The translations under genes and the position numbers were made by a program. The notes beneath the pieces are model-generated. The model had not been told where the DNA came from, searched no databases, and worked only from the letters and a program-made list of their open reading frames with translations. A stretch of 64,000 nt of DNA, taken from Noviherbaspirillum sp. L7-7A (GTDB lineage Bacteria; Pseudomonadota; Gammaproteobacteria; Burkholderiales; Burkholderiaceae_D). The stretch spans positions 248,001 to 312,000 of the forward strand of contig NZ_JAHQRJ010000001.1 in the NCBI RefSeq assembly GCF_019052805.1. Direction: 5' to 3'. Positions 48,322 through 56,900 of the stretch are shown here, in pieces. Position 1 is the first letter of the stretch, and the number at the start of each line of letters is the position of its first letter.

Positions 48322-49473
48322 TTAATGCCTGATCTGAAAAAAGTGCATCTGTATGCTGCTGATATACCGCTCCACTTTCTGACGCAAGGATTTGGCCTGC
48401 ACAAGAAAGGTCCATAGGTCGCCCATCATGAACCTGACCATCCTCCGCCGCTGCCCATGCCGTGAAAACAGCGCCTGGCCCCAGAGTGCCGGTTGCACCA
48501 TGGGATGGTAATGCACATTGGCCCTGCCGGATTGCAGGCGGCGTACCTGTGGCGGCGGCGGTGCCGCCTCCATGCATGCTTCAACAAAGTTGAGGCCGCA
48601 CCAGACGGAAGCCGACAGGCTCCCCCAGAATCGGGGATTGGACTCGAACAGGAATACCCGCCCGGTTTTTTCCTCGACGCGCGCATCGATATTCATTACG
48701 CCGTGGTAGTTGCTGCTTTCGCAAATCGTGCGTGCTGCGTTTTCCAGCTCAGGGCTGGAAAGGAATTCGATGGGAGCGCCGAAATTTTGCGGGAAGTCGC
48801 GCTGCTGGACCGCAATGGCCGTGATACTGCCGTGAATAGCCAGCAGATTCAAGCCGATATCAAGCCCTCGAACGTACTGCTGGACGAGTAAGGGCGCGAA
48901 CTGGTAATCGTCAGCCTCCACGATTTTCTTTTGGTATTCCTGTTCGGAATGAATCACCTGGACGCCTGCCGAGCCAGCCTGGTTTAGCGGCTTGAAAACG
49001 ATGGGCAGCCCCAACTCGCCTGATATCTCGTGAAAATCAATATCCTGCTTGCAAGCGACCAGTCGGGCTGGCGGAACATTGAGCCCATGCTTCTTGCAGA
49101 ATTGGTAAAACTCCCATTTGTCGTCGAAGCAGTCCAGCATGGCTGCGTTCGGCGCGGGGATAACCGAGGCGTTCAGTCTAGGGCCGATGCGGTCCACGAC
49201 TCTTTCGGCAGGACAGTCGCAGGGAATGACGGTCAAGTCGGGCATCTCCATGGCCAATCGGTTTATTGCCGTAACCAGGTAATCGTCATCGCTGCCATCA
49301 AAGTTGGCTTGGATGGACTGGCTGGTCATGTTCGTAAGGGAAAAATGGCGCGTTTCCCTTGAAATGACAACAGTGCAGTTGGCGGGACCAATCGCATGAA
49401 CGGCAGTCAGCACCTGTACCAGGATACCCGCTGCCTCGCTTAAAAGAATGAAGGGCTTTTTCCTGGTTGTCAT
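48322..49473 (-). CDS. ATP-grasp domain protein, probable carboxylate-amine ligase
   Basis: 383 residues from the ATG at 49473, which has AGGTGA nine bases upstream. The central ATP-grasp fold has DKWEFYQFCKKHGLNVPPAR, IVFKPLNQAGSAGVQVIHSE (lysine and small-residue loop), LLVQQYVRGLDIGLNLLAIH, and the metal-binding ARVEEKTGRVFLFESNPRFWG with the E-x-N signature. Such enzymes ligate a carboxylate to an amine via acyl phosphate; the substrate is not predictable. It is AT-richer than the surrounding genes. It lies downstream of the SMC operon on the same strand with a 427-nt gap, and may belong to the polysaccharide locus. Confidence 0.75.
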   Translation of the reverse strand: MTTRKKPFILLSEAAGILVQVLTAVHAIGPANCTVVISRETRHFSLTNMTSQSIQANFDGSDDDYLVTAINRLAMEMPDLTVIPCDCPAERVVDRIGPRLNASVIPAPNAAMLDCFDDKWEFYQFCKKHGLNVPPARLVACKQDIDFHEISGELGLPIVFKPLNQAGSAGVQVIHSEQEYQKKIVEADDYQFAPLLVQQYVRGLDIGLNLLAIHGSITAIAVQQRDFPQNFGAPIEFLSSPELENAARTICESSNYHGVMNIDARVEEKTGRVFLFESNPRFWGSLSASVWCGLNFVEACMEAAPPPPQVRRLQSGRANVHYHPMVQPALWGQALFSRHGQRRRMVRFMMGDLWTFLVQAKSLRQKVERYISSIQMHFFQIRH

Positions 49474-49869
49474 TACTTCACCTAAATGAACAGTGAATAG
49501 CCAGTCGGGGAAGGTCGGAAGAGAACGCAAAGTCCGCAATCCTGTTTCTATGGCCCTCACTATACGCCGGGAGTCACGCTGTCCGACACAAAACCGATCT
49601 AACATTTAGATGGTTTTCCCGGATGGTAAGCCATCGCCCGCGCCCGTCTTTCCTGCTAGACCGGGAACCCCGACATCCACGTAACTGCCTTGCGCGGGAA
49701 CCAAGAGTTCTCCCGGGTAGCCTGTTGGCGTTCCCGATAGGTCCGCAGCGAGAGGGCGAGGCGATGAAGCCGATGATTTACGGACGAGGGAAGCCAGGCC
49801 CTGCCATATTGATGAAGGGGCCTGCGACCAAGGCCGGCTGCCTCGACTGGCGACTGGTCGGCCTGTTTA
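49474..49869. other. Gap between SMC operon and ATP-grasp gene; expected jetD position is empty
   Basis: About 400 nt, GC-rich, without a supported gene. In Wadjet loci the jetD nuclease gene usually follows jetC here; nothing resembling a Toprim nuclease is encoded. The region near 49474-49610 should hold the ATP-grasp promoter. Confidence 0.5.
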
Positions 49870-49894
49870 ATGCCAATCCTGTTGGGATTGGCAT
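49870..49894 (-). terminator. Hairpin after the SMC operon
   Basis: Perfect 10-bp arms ATGCCAATCC (49870-49879) / GGATTGGCAT (49885-49894) with a 5-nt loop, starting 6 nt beyond the stop codon of the SMC gene. Only a short T/A tract follows on the minus strand (TTAAAC), so strength is uncertain. It closes the operon with no fourth gene. Confidence 0.6.
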
Positions 49895-49900
49895 AAGCAC

Positions 49901-52900
49901 TCACGCCGCCTCGCGCTCGCCATCCTCGAAGGCCATGCGCGCCTGCTCGCGCACCTGCCTGCGGCGCAGCTCCCATAACTCGCGCAGGCGGTCGGGGCGC
50001 AGTTCACGCTCATCCGCCTCGGACACGAAGCCAACCTCGCCATTGCCCACGGCCTCGGTGCGGGAAAAGCTCCACTCGCGGCAGAATTCCGGCTTGATCG
50101 CGCCGGCATGCTTGGTCGGCATGGCGCACAGCAGCTGCATGCCGAGGTTCTCGCGCAGGAACTTCAGCACATCGCGCGCCCGCACCTCGTCCATCTTGGA
50201 AAAGGATTCGTCATTGACCAGCAGGCGCAGGCTGGGGCCTTTCTCGAAATGCTTCAGCTTGTTGGTCACCACCGCCGCATGGATGATGTAGGCCGGCGTC
50301 TCCAGCTGGCCGCCGGAGCCGGTGCCCCATTCGGACAGCCTGACCTTGGAGCCGGTATCGGATTCCTTGTAGATTTCATAGCGGCGGTAATTGCGGAAGT
50401 CGGCTACCCGCTGCAGTTCGCGCAATCCATGTTCCTCGTCCTCCGACAGCAACAGGCCCAGCAGCCGGTCGCGCACTTCGCGCTGCTCATGGGTGAGCTG
50501 CGGATCGCCGAACAGGCTGGCGGTTTCCTCGCCATCCGACAGCGCTGCGGTGGCGCGGAAGAAGTCGTAATAGGCCTTGTATTCGGGCACCCATTCAGAC
50601 CAGTCGATGCGGAAGCGGTCGGTGCCGAAGCGCAGCTTTTCCAGTTCCATGTTCAACGTGCGCAGCGTATGCACGCCGGCGTCGACGCCATTCCTGATCT
50701 CGTAGCAGAACTGCTTGGTGAAGACATCGTTGAACGACAGCTCGGCGGTGCGCAGCTGTTCGAGGTTGCGCACCAGGCCGATGTCCTTCTGCCGCAGCAG
50801 CTGGGCGCGGGTCTGGTCGCGCAGGGCGATCATCTGCGCATACAGCGGACCGAAGTCGCCGTCGCGGCTGTCCAGTCCGGACTGGGCGTCGAACTGCTCG
50901 TCGGCTCGGGCATGGGCATGGTAGGCGCCGAGCGCGGCGCGCACGTCGCTGTAGAGCTGCCAGGCGTGTTCGCGCTGGCGCGCCACGTCTTCCTGTGCAT
51001 CGGCCTGGCCCTGGCGGCCGCGCTCGACCTGCGCCGCAATCTGGTCTTCCAGCGCCACCAGCGACAGGCTGGCATTGACCGCGCACAGCGCGCGCAGCCG
51101 GCTGCGGTCGGCTTCCACCGCCTGCCTGCGTTCTGCGCTGCCGGCGACGATGCGCGCCAGCGCGGCCTGCTGCTGTTGCAGCGCGCGTTCATGGCCCCCG
51201 ATCTGCTTGTTGCAGGCCGCCTTCTTCTGTTCGAGCAGCGCGATTTCCTCGCCCAGCGCCTCGGCCTCGTCCTGCAGCTTGCCGGCCGCGGCCAGGTCGA
51301 GCCGGCCGAGGTCGGCGCGCGCCGCATCGAGCTCGCGCACCGCATGCTCAAGATCCGCGCGGGCGGCGAAGGAAGGCCGCTGCAGTTGCGCAAGCAAGGC
51401 CAGCGCGCCCTGCAGCTCGCGCAGCATGGCCCGCAGCGCCTGCAGTTCCTGCTCGGCTGCTGCATGCTCCTCTTCGGCCCGTGCCCTGGCCTGGCGCCGC
51501 GACTCCTGGCCCAGCACCAGCTGCTCGGCGTCTGAGACGAACATGGTGCGCGCGCCGCTGCCCTTGCCGTCACGGGTCAGGCCGCGCGGCGCATGGCGCA
51601 GCGCATCGACATCGGCCACCTTGACCACCGGGCCGTACTGCTCATGCAGGTAGGCATGCGCCACCGGATGCTCGGCGCGCAGCTCGTGCACGATGGATTC
51701 GGCAGGCGTGCGCTCGGTCCTGACGTTCTTCAGGCACAGGCTGCCCTGGATCACCGAGAGCCGCAGCTTCTTCTGGCGCACGAAGGCAATCGCCCGCGCT
51801 TCCCATTCCTGGTCCACCACCAGGTTGAAGCGGGCGCCGCCGAGATAGCCCTCGATGGCCCCCTGCCATTCCGGCGACAGCGGCTCGACCAGGTCGCACA
51901 GCACCTGGGCCCGCGCTTGCGGCAGTTCGCTGCGCAATTCCTTCAATGCATGGCGCACATGGGCCGGGTAGTCGGCGCCGCCTTCGGCCAGGTTGGCGCG
52001 GCGCGACTGGGCATCGCGCTCGCGTCGCAGGGCGTCGGCCTCGATGCCGCGCAACTGGGCCATCTGCGCATGCAGCGCCGCCACGAAGCTGTGGTCGGCG
52101 CCGGCCAGCGCCGCAAACAGCTGTTCCAGCGCAGCCTCGATGCCCTCCAGCTCCTGCGCCAGAAGCAGCGACTGCAGCACATCGGCCTCGGGCAGGGCGG
52201 CCAGGCGCGTCACCGCATCCAGGGGCGCGGCCAGGCCGCGGGCGTCGGCCGCGGCCAGCGCCCCGGCCACCGCCTGCGCGGCGCGCGACAGCTCGGCCTG
52301 CTGCGCCGGTATCTGCATGTCTGCCACCGTGCGCGCCGCTGTCTCCAGGCGGCGCGCGGCATCGGCATTCTGGCGCAGCGCCGACAGGGCAGTGCGGACC
52401 CGGCCATTGAGTTCATCGATCTGGCCCTGGATGCGGCGCTGCTGCTCCACCGCCGGTATGCCCATCATCTGCGCATGCACCTGGGTCAGGCTGCGGCCGC
52501 GCGCGCTGCGCTCCTGTTCCAGCCTGGAGAGGGTGTCATTGTCCTGCGCAATCGACGCTTCCAGTCCGGCGATGGCGGCGTTGGCGCGTTCGACCTGGCG
52601 CTGGTCGTCGCGCAGCGCCAGCGACGAGGCCAGCAACTGGGCCAGCGCCGCCGCCTCATGCGCGCCGCCGGCGGCGGCCGCGGCCGTGCCCAGCCGTTCC
52701 AGGCGTTCCACATTGGCCGACAGCCGCTCGCCCTCGCGCCGCAGTTCATTGACCTGCCGCATCAGGCGGCTGGTCTGGGCAATGCGCTGCGCCAGCATGC
52801 CGGCGTCGAGCTCCAGGATCTGGCGCCGCACCAGTTCATCGACGCTGCCGATGGGCTTGTGCGCAATCGACTGGCTCCAGGCCCGGGCCGCGCTTTCGGC

Positions 52901-53539
52901 TTCGGCGAAGGACACCGCCTTCTGGCCGCGGAAGCGGCCATACAGCTGGCACAGGTACTCGCGCTTGCTGTCGCGAAAACTCGTCACGCCGCGATAGCGT
53001 GACGATAGATGCGCCTCGATGCGCTCGGCCGGCACCACCAGCAGCGCGCCAGCGCCGCCCTCCGCCCCCTCATCGCGGGCGGTCAGGTCTTCCAGCCGCA
53101 GCGCCGCATCGTCGATGATCAAGAGCGCCAGCCGCTCGGCCACCGCCTGGCGCCTGCCGCCGCTGCCGTCGACCCGGGCCGAGGCGGCCACCAGCGCGGT
53201 GAACTCGCGGCCTTCCTCGCCTTCGCTGGGGCGAAACACCGCGCCCACATAGCCATGGGCGCCATCGGGGCGGGCGAACAGGTTGTCCTCGGCGCCGACG
53301 ATGTAGGACCACAGGGTGCGCTTGGTCTTGCCGTTGCGCGCCGACTGGGTGGTTTCATCCTGGCCCGGGTTGTAGTTGAAGATGTTCTGGTAGACCGCGG
53401 TCATCACGGTCTGCAGCGCGTCCAGCATGGTCGACTTGCCGGAGCCGGTCGGGCCGGTCAGCAGGGTCATGTCGCCCATGGCATATTCCTGGCTGCGCAG
53501 CGCGCCCCAGTTCACCAGGATCAGCCGGTCCAGTTTCAT
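49901..53539 (-). CDS. mksB: SMC-like ATPase, MksB/JetC family
   Basis: 1212 residues. Walker A TLLTGPTGSGKSTMLDALQT lies near residue 25-45. Long Ala/Glu/Arg/Gln-rich coiled coils (~230-530 and ~700-900) flank a hinge-like globular stretch (~535-690, with GAIEGYLGGARFNLVVDQEW). The C-terminal half has an ABC signature in GTGSGGQLETPAYIIHAAVV near 1070 and Walker B/D-loop LRLLVNDESFSKMDEVRARD near 1108. This is the MukB/MksB/JetC branch rather than canonical Smc. It should form a DNA-loop-extruding complex with the MksE- and MksF-like products. The start overlaps the upstream gene (ATGA). Confidence 0.88.
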   Translation of the reverse strand: MKLDRLILVNWGALRSQEYAMGDMTLLTGPTGSGKSTMLDALQTVMTAVYQNIFNYNPGQDETTQSARNGKTKRTLWSYIVGAEDNLFARPDGAHGYVGAVFRPSEGEEGREFTALVAASARVDGSGGRRQAVAERLALLIIDDAALRLEDLTARDEGAEGGAGALLVVPAERIEAHLSSRYRGVTSFRDSKREYLCQLYGRFRGQKAVSFAEAESAARAWSQSIAHKPIGSVDELVRRQILELDAGMLAQRIAQTSRLMRQVNELRREGERLSANVERLERLGTAAAAAGGAHEAAALAQLLASSLALRDDQRQVERANAAIAGLEASIAQDNDTLSRLEQERSARGRSLTQVHAQMMGIPAVEQQRRIQGQIDELNGRVRTALSALRQNADAARRLETAARTVADMQIPAQQAELSRAAQAVAGALAAADARGLAAPLDAVTRLAALPEADVLQSLLLAQELEGIEAALEQLFAALAGADHSFVAALHAQMAQLRGIEADALRRERDAQSRRANLAEGGADYPAHVRHALKELRSELPQARAQVLCDLVEPLSPEWQGAIEGYLGGARFNLVVDQEWEARAIAFVRQKKLRLSVIQGSLCLKNVRTERTPAESIVHELRAEHPVAHAYLHEQYGPVVKVADVDALRHAPRGLTRDGKGSGARTMFVSDAEQLVLGQESRRQARARAEEEHAAAEQELQALRAMLRELQGALALLAQLQRPSFAARADLEHAVRELDAARADLGRLDLAAAGKLQDEAEALGEEIALLEQKKAACNKQIGGHERALQQQQAALARIVAGSAERRQAVEADRSRLRALCAVNASLSLVALEDQIAAQVERGRQGQADAQEDVARQREHAWQLYSDVRAALGAYHAHARADEQFDAQSGLDSRDGDFGPLYAQMIALRDQTRAQLLRQKDIGLVRNLEQLRTAELSFNDVFTKQFCYEIRNGVDAGVHTLRTLNMELEKLRFGTDRFRIDWSEWVPEYKAYYDFFRATAALSDGEETASLFGDPQLTHEQREVRDRLLGLLLSEDEEHGLRELQRVADFRNYRRYEIYKESDTGSKVRLSEWGTGSGGQLETPAYIIHAAVVTNKLKHFEKGPSLRLLVNDESFSKMDEVRARDVLKFLRENLGMQLLCAMPTKHAGAIKPEFCREWSFSRTEAVGNGEVGFVSEADERELRPDRLRELWELRRRQVREQARMAFEDGEREAA

Positions 53540-54216
53540 TGCGGGTTTCCTTCTTCCTCGGCGGCTTCGGGGATCGGCTCTTCCGATTCCAGCGCGCGCG
53601 CCAGCATGTCGTCGCTGATGATGCCCAGTATGGTGGGGCGGATCGCCAGCAGCGCTTCCTCGTCTTCCATCGCGAACAGCGGCGCCAGGCGGATCAGCCG
53701 GTGCCGCTTCAGGTCATTGAGCAGGCGCTGACGTTCCACCGCGCCGGCCGGCAGCGGCCGCTTCAGTTGCGTCTGCAGGGTGGCGGCCAGTTCCTCGAAG
53801 CGGGCCAGCACTTCGCCGTCGTCGGTCAGACGGCCGCCGGCATCGGCCAGGCCCTGCTGGTACAGGAAGCGCAGCGCCAGCGCGGCCGCCACGAAGTCGG
53901 CCGAGAGCCGGGCGCGCAGGCCGGGCATCGCATCGCCGTCGCTGCCGTCGGCGATGCCGGGAATGTCGGCGCCTGACGCATACAGCCGGAAGAAGGCGTT
54001 CTGCGCATCGTGCACCAGGGTAAAGCCGGCCAGGCCGAAGTACTCGGCCAGCGGCGCCTCGATGCGGCGCATGTCGTCGTACAGCCGCTGCTCGACGCCA
54101 TCCTCGTCGCGCACCATGATGCCGGCGGCATACATGCGGCCGACGATCTCGCGGAAACGTTCCAGCGGCACGTTGTGCGGCTCCAGTTGCGCCATCAGCG
54201 CGTCGGTCAGGCTCAT
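53536..54216 (-). CDS. mksE: MksE/JetB-like condensin subunit (DUF4194)
   Basis: 226 residues, winged-helix MukE-like accessory subunit: IRRIEAPLAEYFGLAG-type segment (here MRRIEAPLAEYFGLAGFTLV) near residue 55, ADFVAAALALRFLYQQGLAD near 110, and RLLNDLKRHRLIRLAPLFAM then IRPTILGIISDDMLA near the C-terminus. In Wadjet and Mks complexes this protein bridges the kleisin. The start (ATG 54216) overlaps the MksF stop and the stop overlaps the MksB start, both as ATGA, so stoichiometry is probably set by translational coupling. Confidence 0.82.
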   Translation of the reverse strand: MSLTDALMAQLEPHNVPLERFREIVGRMYAAGIMVRDEDGVEQRLYDDMRRIEAPLAEYFGLAGFTLVHDAQNAFFRLYASGADIPGIADGSDGDAMPGLRARLSADFVAAALALRFLYQQGLADAGGRLTDDGEVLARFEELAATLQTQLKRPLPAGAVERQRLLNDLKRHRLIRLAPLFAMEDEEALLAIRPTILGIISDDMLARALESEEPIPEAAEEEGNPQ

Positions 54217-55682
54217 GGCTGCTTTTCCCCTTCGTTCACTTCATCCTGTGCATCCGATGCATCCGATGCATTCAGCGCGATGCGGTAATCCGCGCCGCTG
54301 TAGTAGTCGTTTTCCATGCGCGCCGCCAGCCTTGTCGCCCTCATGCCGTGGCCGCGGCCGCTGCGGATGGCTTCGACCAGCTGCATGTTGGCCAGCAGGT
54401 CGGCCGCGCTGGCGGCGGGCAGTTGCGACAGGCGCAGCGGCTCGCGCCGTGCGGCCAGCGCCGCGCCGACCCGGCGCAGCACATCGTCATTGGGCAGGGC
54501 AAAGGCATCGGCCTCGGCGCGCTGCATCGCGGCCGCCAGCCGGGCATCGCGGCTGACCCTGGGCCGGGCGGTGACGGCCAGCGCGCGCCGCCGCTGCGAC
54601 GGCCCGCGCAGCCGGAATGCCGATGGGTCCAGCAGCCGCACCTCGGCCGGCGCCATGGCCTGGCCCAGCCGCAGCAGCAGCGCCTGCTGCGCCTGGCCGG
54701 CATCGGCCACGCGGCCGATGGCGTCGCTCCAGGCGCGCCGGCCGCGGCCGCCGCCCAGCAGCAATGCCTGCTGCACGATGGCGGCGGCGCGCTGCATGTA
54801 CACGCTCATCGCCTTGATCAGTTCCGGATGCCGGCTGTTGCAGGCCGCTTCCACCATGTCCTCGATGCGAAACAGCATCCAGTCCAGCGTGGAGCCGCCG
54901 CTGCGTTCCTGCATGGCCCAGCGGGCCACGTCGTTGAGCCGGTTCTCCAGCAGGTCGCGGCGCACCGGGTCCAGCGCATGCAGCTGCACGATCGCTTCCC
55001 GTATCGCCTGGCGGTGCCGCTCCACGCTGTCCGCGGTGAGCTGCTTCTTGAATTCCTTCTCGAAGCGGTCGAGGAATTCCATGAAGCCTTCCCACGGCGT
55101 CTGCGACGCTTCCAGCATCAGCCGGCGCACCAGCTCCTGGAAATAATCCACGCCCTCGGACAGGTCGCTGATGACCTTTTCCGCATAGTCCCAGGCGTCG
55201 ACGAGGTCGTGCGCATCGAGGTTGCGCAGGGTGGCATCCAATGCATTGCGGCAGCTGCGCACATTGCGCTGCCGGGTGCGGCTGCTGCGCCGCTCGACCG
55301 ACCAGAAGGCTTCGGCAAACAGCTTGCCGGCGCGGGTCAGGCGGTAGGCGGTGACGAGGCCGGCACGGTCGGGAAAGGCTTCCACCCAGCCGTCGCGCTG
55401 CAGCGCGCGCACCACTGCGGCTGTTCCCTGCACATCGTCCGCATGCTCGGGGATCAGCGCCGGTTCGCCATCATTGTCGTCCTCCGGCGCCGGCAGCCGG
55501 CGCGCCTCGCGCACGACGGGCAGCAGCAGGTCGCGCAAGCCGTCGCGGCTCAGGTTCTGCGCGTAATTTGCACTCGGGCCATGCAGCCGCTCGTACAGGG
55601 CGCGTACGCAGGCGACGATGACTTCACGGTGCTTGCCAGAGAGGGGACGGAAGAAGTGGCGTCGTTCAGTTTCAAAAAACAC
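54213..55682 (-). CDS. mksF: MksF/JetA-like kleisin subunit
   Basis: 489 residues, first gene of the operon. The N-terminus MFFETERRHFFRPLSGKHRE and ACVRALYERLHG is characteristic of JetA/DUF5716-like kleisins (winged-helix start). A helical middle contains LVDAWDYAEKVISDLSEGVD and RLMLEASQTPWEGFMEFLD, and the C-terminal winged-helix region is Arg-rich. It should bind MksB heads and MksE. A short polar tail (SDASDAQDEVNEGEKQP) precedes the stop. Length fits the family. Confidence 0.8.
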   Translation of the reverse strand: MFFETERRHFFRPLSGKHREVIVACVRALYERLHGPSANYAQNLSRDGLRDLLLPVVREARRLPAPEDDNDGEPALIPEHADDVQGTAAVVRALQRDGWVEAFPDRAGLVTAYRLTRAGKLFAEAFWSVERRSSRTRQRNVRSCRNALDATLRNLDAHDLVDAWDYAEKVISDLSEGVDYFQELVRRLMLEASQTPWEGFMEFLDRFEKEFKKQLTADSVERHRQAIREAIVQLHALDPVRRDLLENRLNDVARWAMQERSGGSTLDWMLFRIEDMVEAACNSRHPELIKAMSVYMQRAAAIVQQALLLGGGRGRRAWSDAIGRVADAGQAQQALLLRLGQAMAPAEVRLLDPSAFRLRGPSQRRRALAVTARPRVSRDARLAAAMQRAEADAFALPNDDVLRRVGAALAARREPLRLSQLPAASAADLLANMQLVEAIRSGRGHGMRATRLAARMENDYYSGADYRIALNASDASDAQDEVNEGEKQP

Positions 55683-55985
55683 AAATGTTGCAGTCAGAAA
55701 TCAGCAGCGTGCAACTATAAGGGCAAGAGGCCGCGCAGCGCTACTGGTTTTGCCGCCGGTGTGACCGTGCCGCCGCAGTTTGGCGGTGCGGCGCGCCTGT
55801 CGTTGCCATCCAGCGTTCTGCTGCCCGCGGCTGGCCTGCTGCCTCTTTGTGGCACCGCAAGGAATGTGAGCCTGGCGGCCCATGGCAGGCAGCATCTGGC
55901 CACGCCCGGTACAAACCGCAGGCGGCTGCCTCAGGCAGCGCCGCAGCCTGTCCGCCTCGATCAACCAGCACCAGGGATTCCATAC
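55683..55985. promoter_or_regulatory. Divergent promoter region, SMC operon / ankyrin gene
   Basis: 303 nt. It should carry the promoters of the leftward mksF-E-B operon and the rightward ankyrin gene. The stretch just upstream of mksF (55676-55735) is AT-richer. No palindromic operator was recognised. Confidence 0.4.
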
Positions 55986-56819
55986 ATGCACGCCTCTTCT
56001 TCTGCAAACGGGCATCAGCCCGATCGCTTTCCCCCCGCCTTTCCAGCAAGCAGTCCGCTGACGACGACAGCGACGCCTGGAGCCATCACAACCACGACCA
56101 CCAGCACCACTGCCACCACCGTAACGACAACGATCACGACAGGCACGGCCACCGCCACGCAACCCGTGCTGCGTGCCGAACCCGCACAGGCCAGCCCGCT
56201 GCTGGCCATGGCGCAAAGGCCGCGGGCACGGCTGGATGCGCGCCTGCTCGGGCACTATGTGGACAGCCTGCTGGAGGCATTCGATCGCGGCGAAACCGAC
56301 GCCGATACCATCATGCGCACAGCGCTCGTGGTCAGGAATGTCGTTGCCCGGGATGTCCGGCATGCCCTGATCGCGATGCATGGCGCGGCACGGGCAATGA
56401 AAAAGGAGCAGGTGCTGATGTATGCATGCAATATCGGCATGAACTGGCATCACGGCAACAACGCCCTGTGTTTCGCGGCCCAAATGGGCCATGCAAATGC
56501 GGTCAAGGACCTGTGCGCGCTTGGCGTATCGCTGGAAAGCTGCAACCCGGAAAACCGCCGCACGCCGCTCATCATCGCTGCCAGGGAAGGCCATGACAGT
56601 GTCGTTGATATTCTGCTTGCCCATGGCGCCGCTGCCAATGCCGTGGATGTCGACGGCATGACGGCGCTGGCGCATGCCAGGCAGTGGCTGGCACGAGGCA
56701 GCATGCTGTTCAACACCAGCATGCACGACCCGGAACTGGGCATGAACTGGAGCCGCTGCGTGCGCCTGCTGGAACAAGCCGGCATGGCTGTCTCGCCGCG
56801 ATGCGATGCAGACCAATAG
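55986..56819 (+). CDS. Ankyrin-repeat protein with Thr-rich N-terminal segment
   Basis: 277 residues from the ATG at 55986, with AGGGA about 12 nt upstream. The open frame extends ~1.6 kb further 5' but that part is only the antisense of mksF. Residues ~24-58 are Thr/Ala-rich (TTTTTSTTATTVTTTITTGT). Residues ~160-240 hold two or three ankyrin repeats: GNNALCFAAQMGHANAVKDL and RRTPLIIAAREGHDSVVDIL are close to consensus. No signal peptide or membrane span, so it is cytoplasmic or delivered by a non-Sec route. Ankyrin repeats mediate protein binding; the partner is unknown. Confidence 0.75.
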   Translation: MHASSSANGHQPDRFPPAFPASSPLTTTATPGAITTTTTSTTATTVTTTITTGTATATQPVLRAEPAQASPLLAMAQRPRARLDARLLGHYVDSLLEAFDRGETDADTIMRTALVVRNVVARDVRHALIAMHGAARAMKKEQVLMYACNIGMNWHHGNNALCFAAQMGHANAVKDLCALGVSLESCNPENRRTPLIIAAREGHDSVVDILLAHGAAANAVDVDGMTALAHARQWLARGSMLFNTSMHDPELGMNWSRCVRLLEQAGMAVSPRCDADQ

Positions 56820-56900
56820 CATCCTTGCCTGGCGCTACCGTGCAGTCAGCCCTGGCATGGCTGCTGCAGGAAGCGGGACGGTGCGGGTTTGTGGAAGCGG

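Noticed and set aside
47433-48404. 323-codon leftward frame opposite the unknown membrane protein
   Set aside because: Ala/Ser/Gly-rich with no start context and no domain; the rightward frame has a clean transmembrane span.
49901-55682. Complete Wadjet (JetABCD) defence system
   Set aside because: Only JetA-, JetB- and JetC-like genes are present; no Toprim nuclease gene lies on either side.
54348-55985. 5' extension of the ankyrin frame to an 823-codon product
   Set aside because: The first ~546 codons are antisense to mksF and lack protein-like composition; a local start with a ribosome site exists at 55986.
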